Source: Marinobacter segnicrescens (GTDB lineage: Bacteria > Pseudomonadota > Gammaproteobacteria > Pseudomonadales > Oleiphilaceae). From it: a stretch of 64,000 bases of DNA. The DNA lies in contig NZ_FOHZ01000013.1 of assembly GCF_900111555.1 (NCBI RefSeq), positions 34,822 through 98,821 on the forward strand, read 5' to 3'. This document shows positions 55,176 to 63,615 of the stretch, piece after piece. The position numbers and the translations under genes were made by a program. The notes under the pieces are model-generated. The model saw only the letters and a program-made list of their open reading frames with translations. It was not told the DNA's origin and made no database searches. Each line of letters starts with the position of its first letter. Positions within the stretch are counted from its first letter, which is position 1.

Positions 55176-55853
55176 ATGGATATCGATGATTACACCATTC
55201 CTGCCGGTCTGGTCGGGGCCATCCGCCGGACCCTGCCCCGGGGCCGGCTGGCGGTATCGCGCCCGGCGGGCTGCCCATCACTGGCTTTATACCTGTTTGA
55301 CCCGCAGGTGCTGCAAGGCCCGCTGAGCCACGACGAGGCCCAGGCGGTGGTAGCGGAGCCGGCTTATTGGTCATTCTGCTGGGCTAGTGGCCAGGTGCTG
55401 GCCCAGTGGATTCTGGACCATCCGGAGCAGGTTCGTGGGCGCCGGGTACTGGACTTCGGCTCTGGCTCAGGCATCGTTGCGGTGGCCGCTGCCAAGGCAG
55501 GCGCTGACGAGGCCATCGCCTGTGACCTGGACCCGGATGCCCTGGCCGCCACCGAGGCCAATGCCGCCCTCAACGGGGTAAGGGTAACGCTTTGTGATGA
55601 CTGGCACCGGCGCCCTGCGGGGCTGGACCTGATTACGGCGGCGGATGTGCTTTATGACCGGGACAATCGTCCGTTCCTGCAGATGTTTCGCGAAGCGGCA
55701 GGTGAGGTGCTGTTGGCGGACTCCAGGGTTAAGGACCTGGTGGAGCCAGGCTATGAGGTATTGGATATGGTGGCCGCGACTACCTGGCCGGATCTGAATG
55801 AGTTTGAAGAGTTCAACCAGGTGCGATTGTACCGATCCGGGAGTGATGGCTGA
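55176..55853 (+). CDS. Class I SAM methyltransferase (ETFB-lysine methyltransferase-like)
   Basis: 225 residues. SAM motif I is VLDFGSGSGIVAVAAAKAGA near residue 90 with the acidic end DLDPDALAATEANAALNG; motif II region LDLITAADVLYDRDN near 150. The ADVLYD wording places it with the METTL20/ETFB-KMT and nicotinamide-type protein lysine methyltransferases. AGAGGAA precedes ATG 55176. Its stop codon abuts the U-tract of the convergent CsrB-like RNA. Confidence 0.85.
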   Translation: MDIDDYTIPAGLVGAIRRTLPRGRLAVSRPAGCPSLALYLFDPQVLQGPLSHDEAQAVVAEPAYWSFCWASGQVLAQWILDHPEQVRGRRVLDFGSGSGIVAVAAAKAGADEAIACDLDPDALAATEANAALNGVRVTLCDDWHRRPAGLDLITAADVLYDRDNRPFLQMFREAAGEVLLADSRVKDLVEPGYEVLDMVAATTWPDLNEFEEFNQVRLYRSGSDG

Positions 55854-55884
55854 AAAAGAAAAGGGCAACCCATCTGGGTTGCCC
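55853..55884 (-). terminator. Intrinsic terminator of the CsrB-like RNA
   Basis: GGGCAACCCA and TGGGTTGCCC (55863-55884) make a perfect 10-bp stem with a 2-nt loop, closed by TTTTCTTTTT on the minus strand. On the plus strand there is no T-run, so it serves the minus transcript. Confidence 0.92.
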
Positions 55885-56091
55885 TCGTCGGAACAGGTCG
55901 TGGCTTCCATGCTCTTTCGCAACAATCCGGTTGCAAATCTTTCCCTGGCCATCTCCTTGGCGCCAGCATCCGGGCCGGCGATCCGTGTTAGGTTTTCCCT
56001 TAAGCCTGCTATCCGTTGAATCCGTGCTTCCCCTCAAACTCCTTGCGAGGGACATCCAATAAGTCTTCCTCTTCCTTGTCATCCTTGACGG
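55853..56091 (-). ncRNA. csrB: CsrB/RsmZ-type CsrA-sequestering small RNA
   Basis: A roughly 238-nt RNA on the minus strand with no credible protein. It holds 15 GGA trinucleotides in about 207 nt before the terminator, where about 3-4 are expected. At least five lie in hairpin loops that I could fold by eye: GTCA/TGAC around AGGA (56078-56089), CCCTC/GAGGG (56031-56051), GCCGGC/GCTGGC around CCGGAT (55962-55979), GCCA/TGGC around AGGAGA (55948-55961) and TTTGCAAC/GTTGCGAA around CGGATT (55916-55937). This is how CsrB, CsrC, RsmY and RsmZ sequester CsrA/RsmA. TATAGT (56097-56102) serves as -10. An intrinsic terminator ends it. The family call is by architecture, not database match. Confidence 0.85.
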
Positions 56092-56096
56092 TTCCC

Positions 56097-56102
56097 ACTA
56101 TA
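56097..56102 (-). promoter_or_regulatory. -10 element of the CsrB-like RNA
   Basis: TATAGT on the minus strand, six to seven bases before the predicted RNA start. No good -35 lies 16-18 nt upstream, as expected for a promoter that needs an activator such as GacA/UvrY. Confidence 0.6.
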
Positions 56103-56245
56103 CCCCTACAAAAATTTACAGCGTATGACCAAACCATGATGGTTCTTTCACAAAACGGTATCAGGAATATTTAACACTTTTTAAACAATGACATACGATT
56201 ATTGATCGGGGTTTTGGCTTTTTTGCCCACCAGAAGTTCCGGCAG

Positions 56246-56267
56246 TTTCCTACGTCAATGTAGGAAA
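56246..56267. promoter_or_regulatory. 22-bp inverted repeat upstream of the CsrB-like RNA
   Basis: TTTCCTAC and GTAGGAAA, perfect 8-bp arms with a 6-nt spacer (GTCAAT), 155-176 bp upstream of the RNA start. Distance and spacer fit upstream activating sites of GacA-type regulators (TGTAAG-N6-CTTACA), but the half-sites are not that consensus, so it could equally bind another regulator. Confidence 0.45.
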
Positions 56268-56380
56268 TATCGCACACGGAATCGGGTTAATCTCTCAAGG
56301 CTGTTTATCGGAGCTCTACGGATATTCCTGGTTATGGCGCAAACTGCGTCAACCAATCCGCCGCTTGATTGGACAAGTGC

Positions 56381-56767
56381 TCAGGTTTCCAGTCGGGAGC
56401 CGGTCAGTCTTACAATCAGGGCAAGCAACGCATAGCCAATGAGTATGCCAGCCACATCCGCCATTACGTCCAGTACCGCAAAATCCCGCCAGGGAGTGAT
56501 CGCCTGTCCCAGTTCCAGGGCAATGCCATAGCTGGCGAGTACCACAAGGGGCACCATCAAGCCGATCGACGGCCACCCCAGCCGGGCCAGTATTGCCAGC
56601 ACCATAAACGCCAGCAAGTGGTTTGCCTTGTCGCTGGCAGCGGAGGGGATGGGGTAGGGCTCGCTGGTGAAACCCAGCCATGTGATGGCAATCAATGCCA
56701 TGCAGAACAGGGCGCGCCAGAGGGTTTGCAACGCGAGCAGTTTGTGAAGGGGTTGTGGAAGTCGCAT
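56381..56767 (-). CDS. VanZ-like membrane protein
   Basis: 128 residues from ATG 56767 with four helices. The VanZ-like signature is clear: SDKANHLLAFMVLAILARLG near residue 45 and ELGQAITPWRDFAVLDVMADVAGILIG near 85 (acidic ELGQ and DVMAD in helices). VanZ proteins affect glycopeptide susceptibility in Gram-positives; in Gram-negatives the role is unknown. ATG 56827 would add 20 residues. Divergent from cysZ. Confidence 0.85.
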   Translation of the reverse strand: MRLPQPLHKLLALQTLWRALFCMALIAITWLGFTSEPYPIPSAASDKANHLLAFMVLAILARLGWPSIGLMVPLVVLASYGIALELGQAITPWRDFAVLDVMADVAGILIGYALLALIVRLTGSRLET

Positions 56768-56846
56768 ACCGGGTCCGGCTGTGGTGTTACTGGCATCATG
56801 ATATGCTTTGCGCCCCTTCACTGCCATGTGTCATGAGGCTGCAAGC

Positions 56847-57605
56847 ATGTTGCAAGGTAATTTTTTCCGGGGTCTGGGTTATCTGGGCGAGGGCTTCGGC
56901 CTGATCCGGCAGCCAGGGCTGAGGCTGTTTGTCGTTGTGCCGCTGATCCTCAATCTGCTGTTGTTTATCGCTCTGGTCTGGCTGATGGCGGAGGGCTTTG
57001 CGGTGATGATTGCCACCGTCATGGCCTGGTTGCCTGACTGGGCCTGGTTGCAGGCCATCGACTGGTTGTTCTGGCTGCTGTACGGCATCGTCATTCTGCT
57101 GATGTTTGCCTATGGCTTTGTGATCATGGCCAACCTGATCGGTTCCCCGTTCTATGGGTTCCTTTCGGAGCAGACCGAAAAATACCTCACTGGCCAGGAG
57201 GTCAGTGAAGATGGCGGCTGGGTCCAGATTTTAAAGGACATCCCCCGGGCGCTGGGCCGGGAGGTTCACAAGATTGTCTACTATATTCCGCGGGCCTTGC
57301 TGTTAGTCATTATCGGGTTGATTCCGGTAGTCAACCTGGTTGCGGCGGTGCTCTGGTTTGCCTTCAATGCCTGGATGATGTCCCTGCAATACGTGGACTA
57401 TCCGGCGGACAACCATCGGGTCAGTTTTGGCGCCCTGCGTCAGCGCCTGGCCGCACGACGGCTGAGCGCCCTGGGCTTTGGTCTGCCGGTGGCGTTGCTG
57501 GCCATGGTGCCGGTGGTGAACCTCTTTGTCGTGCCCGCAGCGGTTTGCGGGGCCACGGCGTTCTGGATACGCGAGCCTGATCCCACCAGGATCACTCGCA
57601 CGTAA
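56847..57605 (+). CDS. cysZ: Sulfate transporter CysZ
   Basis: 252 residues, matching E. coli CysZ (253). Four main hydrophobic blocks; family segments FGLIRQPGLRLFVVVPLILN at the start, ANLIGSPFYGFLSEQTE near 110 and a late RPFGxxR-like amphipathic part (SFGALRQRLAARRLSALGFG). It is a sulfate channel feeding cysteine synthesis. ATG 56847 has GAGG about nine bases upstream. rapA begins 33 nt downstream. Confidence 0.93.
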   Translation: MLQGNFFRGLGYLGEGFGLIRQPGLRLFVVVPLILNLLLFIALVWLMAEGFAVMIATVMAWLPDWAWLQAIDWLFWLLYGIVILLMFAYGFVIMANLIGSPFYGFLSEQTEKYLTGQEVSEDGGWVQILKDIPRALGREVHKIVYYIPRALLLVIIGLIPVVNLVAAVLWFAFNAWMMSLQYVDYPADNHRVSFGALRQRLAARRLSALGFGLPVALLAMVPVVNLFVVPAAVCGATAFWIREPDPTRITRT

Positions 57606-57638
57606 CTGATCATTAAAATCTGAAGTTCTGGAGGATTC

Positions 57639-60488
57639 TTGGAAGCACCTGCTTTTGCGGTTGGCCAACGCTGGGTCAGTCACTCCGATGCGTCACTGGG
57701 CATGGGTATAGTCACCGATGTGTCTGGCCGAACGGTTACCCTCGGTTTCCCGGCGGCGGATGAAGAACGCACCTACGCGATCGATAGTGCCCCCTTGTCC
57801 CGGATTGCTTTCCACATGGGGGAAGAGATCGAGACCTTTGATGGCCAGGTACTGACCGTACAGGCGGTGGAAGAGGTCGGCGGGGTTCTGGTTTACCACG
57901 CTGCCGATGGTAATGGTGACCTGCAGGAAATCTCCGAGGTACGGCTCGCCAGCCAGGTCAGCTTTTCTGCGCCCCACCAACGACTGTTCGCCGGCCAGTT
58001 TGATCGCAATGGTGCGTTCCGGCTGCGCCTGGCCACCCTGGAGCACCAGGACCGGCTGTCCCGGTCACCGGTTCAGGGACTGCTCGGGACACGTACCCAG
58101 CACCTGCCCCACCAGCTCTATATTGCCAACGAAGTGGCCCGGCGGTTCGCCCCACGGGTGCTGCTGGCGGATGAAGTGGGGCTGGGCAAGACCATTGAGG
58201 CCGGGCTGATCCTGCATTATCAGCTCCATGCCGGCCTGGCCCGGCGGGTGTTGATCGTGGTGCCGGACTCGCTGATCCATCAATGGCTGGTGGAAATGCT
58301 GCGCCGCTTCAACCTGCGTTTCTCCATCGTGGATCACTCCCGCTATGAGGCCTTGTCAGAACCGGACCCGGAGCTGGAAGAGGAGGTGGCCCAGGCCAAC
58401 CCCTTTGAAGAGAGCCAGCTGGTGTTGTGTTCGCTGGACTTCCTGACCAGCCATACCCTGGCCCAGCGTGACGCACTGGCGGCAGGCTGGGATCTGATGG
58501 TTGTGGACGAGGCCCATCACCTTGGCTGGCAGCCGGGCCGCCCGAGCCGGGAGTACTCTACGGTGGAAAGCCTCGCCGAGGAAACCCGGGGCCTTTTGCT
58601 GCTCACCGCCACACCGGAGCAGGCCGGTGAAGAAAGCCACTTTGCCCGCCTCAGGTTGCTGGATCCCGCTCGCTTCCATGACCTGGAAGCCTTCCGCAAG
58701 CAGGAAGCCGATTATCAACAGGTCAATGACGTGGTTCGGGCACTGCTTGAGTCAGGTGAAGTGCCTGGCCCTGACCGACAGGCCATCTTGCGGCAGTGGC
58801 TCGGGGATGACCTGGAGGGGTTGCTGGCGGCCGGTGATCCAGTGCAGGCCATTGTCGATGCCTTGCTGGATCGCCACGGCACCGGCCGCGTGTTGTTTCG
58901 CAACACCCGTGCTTCGGTCAAGGGTTTCCCCCGGCGGCAGCTGCATACTTACCCTCTGCCATGTCCCGAGCTGTACCGGAAGGAGGGGGATGTTACCGGC
59001 GAGGCGGGACTGACCCCGGAAGTCGGCTTTACGGACGAACGTTGGCTGGCGGAAGATCCGCGAGTGGCCTGGCTGGAGCAGACCCTGAAAGGCCTGAAAC
59101 GGGAGAAAGTGGTGGTGATTTGCGCCCACGCCGAAACAGCCATGGCCCTTGAAGAGTACCTCCAGTTACGGGCGGGCATTCGCAGTGCTGCCTTCCACGA
59201 ACACCTGAGCCTGATCGAGCGGGACCGGGCTGCCGCCTATTTCGCCGAGGATGAGCAGGGTGCCCAGGCACTGATCTGCTCTGAAATTGGCAGCGAGGGC
59301 CGGAATTTCCAGTTTGCCCGCCACCTGGTGCTGCTGGACCTGCCCGCTAACCCGGACCTGCTGGAGCAGCGTATCGGTCGGCTCGACCGGATCGGACAGG
59401 GCGAGTCTATCGACATCCACGTGCCCTACCTGGAAGGCACCAGTGGCGATGTACAGTGGCAGTGGTTCCACGAAGGGCTCAATGCCTTCGAACAGAGTTG
59501 TGCCATTGGCGTAGCGGTGTTCGACGAGGTTCGCGAACAGTGGCAGGCGGTTATGGCCGGCGATACGGCCGGGTTACGTGACCTGGTTGCCCATACATCG
59601 AGGCTTGCGGCGGAGCTGCGAGAACGCCTGGAAAAAGGTCGGGATGCCCTGATTGAACTCAACTCCTGTCGCCGTGACCGTGCGGACGCACTGATCGAGG
59701 CAATCGAGGAGGAAGAGGCGGATGCCCGCCTGCAGGACTATGTGCACACCGCCTGCGACATTTTCGGAGTGGATGTGGAAGAGCACTCTGAGGGCGCGGA
59801 GATCCTCAAGCCCAGCGAGCAGCGGCACTCCGGGCAGCTGGAGTTGGTGCCCGATGACGGCGTTACTGTCACCTACAGCCGCGAAAAGGCACTGAGCCGG
59901 GAAGATATGGCGTTCATGAGCTGGGAGCATCCCCTGGTTACCGGTGTCATGGACTCGGTATTGGGTTCCGGGCTGGGCAAGGCGGCGCTCGCGACCATGT
60001 CGGTAAAGGGGTTGCAGCCCGGCACGGTCATGCTGGAGGCCGTCTTCATCGTGCATTGTCCGGCGCCGGAGCGGCTGCAGTTGTCCCGGTACCTGCCATT
60101 ATCTCCGGTGCGGGTGCTGGTGGACGTCAACGGCCGTGACCTTTCAGCCGTGCTGCCCCATGACCGTCTCAACGGCCTGTGTGCCAATATTCCCCGCCGT
60201 ACGGCGCAATCGGTGGTGCCACGGATCCGGGCAGAGGTTGAAACCATGGTGGACCATGCCCGGGCGCTGGCGGAACCGGAGTTCGAGCCGGGCCGGGATG
60301 CCGCCCTGAGTCGGGTAAGGGAGCTTCTGCAACCGGAGATTCAGCGCCTTGAGGCATTGCGTCGTCATAACCCGGCCATCCGTGAGGAGGAAATAACCTT
60401 TTTCCGGGATCAACTTGATGCGGCGGAAACCGCCATCTCACGTGCCGAGCTGTCACTGGAGGGGATCCGGGTGGTGGTTACTGCATGA
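57639..60488 (+). CDS. rapA: RNA polymerase-associated ATPase RapA
   Basis: 949 residues (E. coli 968). N-terminal Tudor-like domains (GQRWVSHSDASLGMGIVTDV), then Swi2/Snf2 ATPase: Walker A ADEVGLGKTIEAG near residue 178, DEAHH near 288, and helicase C block GSEGRNFQFARHLVLLDLP and QRIGRLDRIGQ near 560-585. It binds core RNA polymerase and helps recycle it. The start is TTG 57639 behind a strong GGAGGA. Acidic linker EEEEADARL near 690. Confidence 0.95.
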   Translation: MEAPAFAVGQRWVSHSDASLGMGIVTDVSGRTVTLGFPAADEERTYAIDSAPLSRIAFHMGEEIETFDGQVLTVQAVEEVGGVLVYHAADGNGDLQEISEVRLASQVSFSAPHQRLFAGQFDRNGAFRLRLATLEHQDRLSRSPVQGLLGTRTQHLPHQLYIANEVARRFAPRVLLADEVGLGKTIEAGLILHYQLHAGLARRVLIVVPDSLIHQWLVEMLRRFNLRFSIVDHSRYEALSEPDPELEEEVAQANPFEESQLVLCSLDFLTSHTLAQRDALAAGWDLMVVDEAHHLGWQPGRPSREYSTVESLAEETRGLLLLTATPEQAGEESHFARLRLLDPARFHDLEAFRKQEADYQQVNDVVRALLESGEVPGPDRQAILRQWLGDDLEGLLAAGDPVQAIVDALLDRHGTGRVLFRNTRASVKGFPRRQLHTYPLPCPELYRKEGDVTGEAGLTPEVGFTDERWLAEDPRVAWLEQTLKGLKREKVVVICAHAETAMALEEYLQLRAGIRSAAFHEHLSLIERDRAAAYFAEDEQGAQALICSEIGSEGRNFQFARHLVLLDLPANPDLLEQRIGRLDRIGQGESIDIHVPYLEGTSGDVQWQWFHEGLNAFEQSCAIGVAVFDEVREQWQAVMAGDTAGLRDLVAHTSRLAAELRERLEKGRDALIELNSCRRDRADALIEAIEEEEADARLQDYVHTACDIFGVDVEEHSEGAEILKPSEQRHSGQLELVPDDGVTVTYSREKALSREDMAFMSWEHPLVTGVMDSVLGSGLGKAALATMSVKGLQPGTVMLEAVFIVHCPAPERLQLSRYLPLSPVRVLVDVNGRDLSAVLPHDRLNGLCANIPRRTAQSVVPRIRAEVETMVDHARALAEPEFEPGRDAALSRVRELLQPEIQRLEALRRHNPAIREEEITFFRDQLDAAETAISRAELSLEGIRVVVTA

Positions 60489-60730
60489 CGGGGCTGGCCA
60501 GGTACCATCCGTTCCGGTAATTTGGGCGTAAGATCATGCAAGGCCGGGGCTTTTGTGGTGGAGCCTGCCGCAAGTCCTGGCAGCGTGCTTAGCCTGAACG
60601 CGCGCCGCGTAGAGGTATCCGAAAACAAGCAAGGATGGCCGAGCAGGCCTCACACACTCAATTTGAACCACGGAACCGCCGCGACCTGACATCGCCGGTT
60701 TCCCGTTCCGGAGGATGAAAGAGAGCGCCT
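60489..60730. other. Noncoding gap upstream of fadE
   Basis: 242 nt with no credible gene. It should contain the fadE-crcB promoter. I see no convincing PsrA/FadR-type palindrome, hairpin or GGA cluster. Confidence 0.5.
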
Positions 60731-63178
60731 ATGATGACCCTGATACTGTTTGTACTGGCCCTCACCGCACTGCTGATGGTGATGCGCCGCGAGGCCGGCG
60801 CCAAACCCGCCATCATTGTGATGGTTGTGTTCGGCTTGCTGTCATGGATCTTTGCTTCCGGCTGGCTCACCCTGCTGCTGTTTGCGGGTGCCGTGGCAAC
60901 CGCCGCCGCCGGCTTGCCGCAATTCCGTCGCAGCTGGTTGACGCCGCGGGTGTTCGCCATGTTCAAGAAGGTGGCCCCCAAGGTTTCAGACACCGAGCAG
61001 GTGGCCCTGGATGCCGGCACCGTGGGCTGGGACGGCGAGCTCTTCACCGGGCGCCCCGACTGGCACAACCTGCTGATTAACCGGAACACCGGTCTGACGG
61101 AGGAAGAGCAGGCTTTCGTGGACAATCAGTGTGTGAAGGCCGTGTCCATGTGTAACGCCTGGGATGTTGCCGTAGAGCGCGCTGACCTGCCGGCGGAATT
61201 GTGGGAGTACATCAAGAAGGAGAAATTCCTGGGGATGATTATCCCGAAGGAATACGGCGGCCTCGGTTTTTCCGCCAAGGCCCAGTCGGCGGTGCTACAG
61301 AAGCTGGCCGCCAATGAGGTGCTGATGGTATCCGTGGGCGTACCCAACTCCCTGGGCCCCGGTGAACTGCTGGTCAAATATGGCACCGAAGAGCAGAAAG
61401 ACCACTACCTGCCACGCCTTGCGGATGGCCGGGAGATCCCCTGCTTTGGTTTGACCGGGCCCCGTGCCGGTTCGGATGCCACGTCACTGCCGGATACCGG
61501 CATCGTCTGCAAGGGGGAATATAACGGCAAGGAAGTGCTGGGCCTGAAGCTCAACTTCGAGAAACGCTGGATCACCCTGGCGCCCATTGCCACGGTTGTG
61601 GGCCTGGCCTTTCGTATGTTCGATCCGGATGGCCTGCTGGGCGAAGAGAAAGACCTGGGCATCACCTGCGCGCTGATACCCCGGGATACCGACGGCATGG
61701 AAATCGGCCGTCGCCACTGGCCCATTGGTAGTCCCTTCATGAACGGGCCGATTGTGGGCAAGGACGTATTTATTCCCCTGGACTTTATCATCGGTGGTCC
61801 GGAAATGGCTGGCGAAGGCTGGCGGATGCTGGTGGAATGCCTGTCCGTGGGGCGCTGTATCACCCTGCCTTCCGGTGCGGCGGGTTCCGCCGCGACCTCG
61901 GTCGGTGTGGCCGGTGGCTTCACCCGTGTGCGTCGCCAGTTCAATACTCCGGTTGCGGATATGGAAGGCGTCCAGGAAGCCCTGGCCCGGATTGCCGGCC
62001 AGTGCTACATCGCCCAGTCGTCAGTCTTGCAGACCGCCAACATGATCGATAATGGCGAAAAGCCAGCGGTCCCGTCGGCCATCCTGAAATATCAGCTCAC
62101 CGAGATGCAGCGTGCCGTGCTTACCGACGCCATGGATGTTCACGGTGGCAAGACGGTCACCCTTGGCCCACGTAACTACCTGGGGATCGGCTTCTCGGGC
62201 TCGGCGGTGTCCATTACCGTCGAGGGTGCCAATATCATGACCCGCAGCCTGATGATCTTCGGTCAGGGTGCCATCCGCTGCCATCCCTATGTGCTGAAAG
62301 AGCTGGCTGCGAAGGCTAAGGATGATGAAAGGGCATTCGACGAGGCGTTCTTCAGCCACGCCGGCTTGATCTTCGGCAACGCCGCCCGGGCGTTCACCCA
62401 GGCTCTCGGGCTTGGCAAGGCGGAAGTGCCCTTCGACAGTACCGCCCGTCGCTATGCCCAGGGCGTGGCCCGCTTCAGTGCGGCCTTTGGCCTGTGCTCC
62501 GATGCCGCCATGACGACCCTGGGTTCTCAATTGAAAATGCGGGAGCTGATCTCAGCCCGCCTGGGTGACATGCTGGCCAACCTCTACATGGCCTCCATGG
62601 TGCTCAAGCACTGGCACGAGACCCAGCCGGTTGAAGGCGAGGCCGACTTGCTTGAATACAGCATGGGCCTGCTGCTTCATCGCACCGAGAATGCCCTGGA
62701 CGAACTGCTGCAGAACCTGCCCAACCGGGCGGTCGCGGTGGCTCTTCGTATGGTCACCATGCCCCTGGGACGTCGCTGGGACAAGCCCCACGACGACCTG
62801 ACCCGCCGGGTAGCCCGGGCCATATCCACCGACACTCCGGTGCGTGCCAAACTGCTGATGCCGGTCTGGCATACCGAGGGTGACGATAAGGAAAACCCGG
62901 TGGCGCGCTATAACAGCCTGCTGAAGGATTATGACCGGGCGGAAGGCATCTATCGCAAGGTGGGCAAGGCCGCTGCCAAGGGTGAGCTACCAGGCCAGGC
63001 CCTGCACCCGGAAGAGCAGTTCGAGGCAGCGTATCAGGCCGAGATTCTCAGCGAAGAAGAAATCACTTTCATGCGAGAGTACGAGAAGAACGTGCTCGAT
63101 ATGCTGACAGTAGATGACTTCCCGTTCGACGCCCTGGCCATGGACAAATCCACTCTGATTGACCACAACCCGGCATGA
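60731..63178 (+). CDS. fadE: Acyl-CoA dehydrogenase FadE
   Basis: 815 residues (E. coli FadE 814). Two or three N-terminal helices (about 1-60) anchor it to the membrane; the dehydrogenase core follows: MIIPKEYGGLGFSAKAQSAV near residue 165, CFGLTGPRAGSDATSLPD near 240 and VEGANIMTRSLMIFGQGAIR near 495. Catalyses the first oxidation of fatty-acid beta-oxidation. The C-terminal 230 residues are the FadE-specific extension. ATG 60731 or 60734. The stop overlaps the crcB start (ATGA). Confidence 0.95.
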   Translation: MMTLILFVLALTALLMVMRREAGAKPAIIVMVVFGLLSWIFASGWLTLLLFAGAVATAAAGLPQFRRSWLTPRVFAMFKKVAPKVSDTEQVALDAGTVGWDGELFTGRPDWHNLLINRNTGLTEEEQAFVDNQCVKAVSMCNAWDVAVERADLPAELWEYIKKEKFLGMIIPKEYGGLGFSAKAQSAVLQKLAANEVLMVSVGVPNSLGPGELLVKYGTEEQKDHYLPRLADGREIPCFGLTGPRAGSDATSLPDTGIVCKGEYNGKEVLGLKLNFEKRWITLAPIATVVGLAFRMFDPDGLLGEEKDLGITCALIPRDTDGMEIGRRHWPIGSPFMNGPIVGKDVFIPLDFIIGGPEMAGEGWRMLVECLSVGRCITLPSGAAGSAATSVGVAGGFTRVRRQFNTPVADMEGVQEALARIAGQCYIAQSSVLQTANMIDNGEKPAVPSAILKYQLTEMQRAVLTDAMDVHGGKTVTLGPRNYLGIGFSGSAVSITVEGANIMTRSLMIFGQGAIRCHPYVLKELAAKAKDDERAFDEAFFSHAGLIFGNAARAFTQALGLGKAEVPFDSTARRYAQGVARFSAAFGLCSDAAMTTLGSQLKMRELISARLGDMLANLYMASMVLKHWHETQPVEGEADLLEYSMGLLLHRTENALDELLQNLPNRAVAVALRMVTMPLGRRWDKPHDDLTRRVARAISTDTPVRAKLLMPVWHTEGDDKENPVARYNSLLKDYDRAEGIYRKVGKAAAKGELPGQALHPEEQFEAAYQAEILSEEEITFMREYEKNVLDMLTVDDFPFDALAMDKSTLIDHNPA

Positions 63179-63558
63179 CCGGCTGGGCCTTCCTGGCAGT
63201 AAGCGTTGGCGCTGTGATCGGCGCCAACCTTCGCTGGGGCCTGAGTCTCTGGCTCAATGGTCCGGGGCATGGGCTGCAGGGAGGGACGCTGCTGGCTAAC
63301 CTGGCTGGAGCGGGTCTGGCGGGATTCTTTATCAGCTGGTTCAGCCACAGTTCGCTGTCGCCCGAATGGCGGCTGTTGGTGATTACCGGGCTGTGCGGGG
63401 CGCTTACCACCTTCTCGACGTTTTCACTGGAATTGATGGGTGCCCTGCAGTCGGGCAAGTGGCTGGTGGTGCTGGCCAGCGTTGCCGTGCATGTGCTGGG
63501 TTCCCTGGCCATGGTGGCGGTGGGAATGTGGTTGTTCGGGCTCTGGCGGCCGGTCTGA
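63175..63558 (+). CDS. crcB: Fluoride channel CrcB/Fluc
   Basis: 127 residues, four helices, with the family motifs GAVIGANLRWGLS at the start, GTLLANLAGAGLAGFF near residue 37 and GLCGALTTFSTFSLE near 70 (Phe-box and Na-site region). It exports fluoride as an antiparallel dimer. ATG 63175 overlaps the fadE stop by 4 nt. No fluoride riboswitch can be seen, since it has no leader of its own. Confidence 0.94.
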   Translation: MTGWAFLAVSVGAVIGANLRWGLSLWLNGPGHGLQGGTLLANLAGAGLAGFFISWFSHSSLSPEWRLLVITGLCGALTTFSTFSLELMGALQSGKWLVVLASVAVHVLGSLAMVAVGMWLFGLWRPV

Positions 63559-63615
63559 CAGGGTGGCCAGGAAAGGTCTGGAATCGGCCAGGCTATGGGC
63601 AATACAGGAATTCAG

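Noticed and set aside
55990..56139. 43-codon ORF on the minus strand starting MVWSYAVN
   Set aside because: It runs over the -10 box and 5' half of the CsrB-like RNA, has only a poor ribosome site, and its charged composition is explained by the GGA repeats (GGA/GAA/AAG codons).
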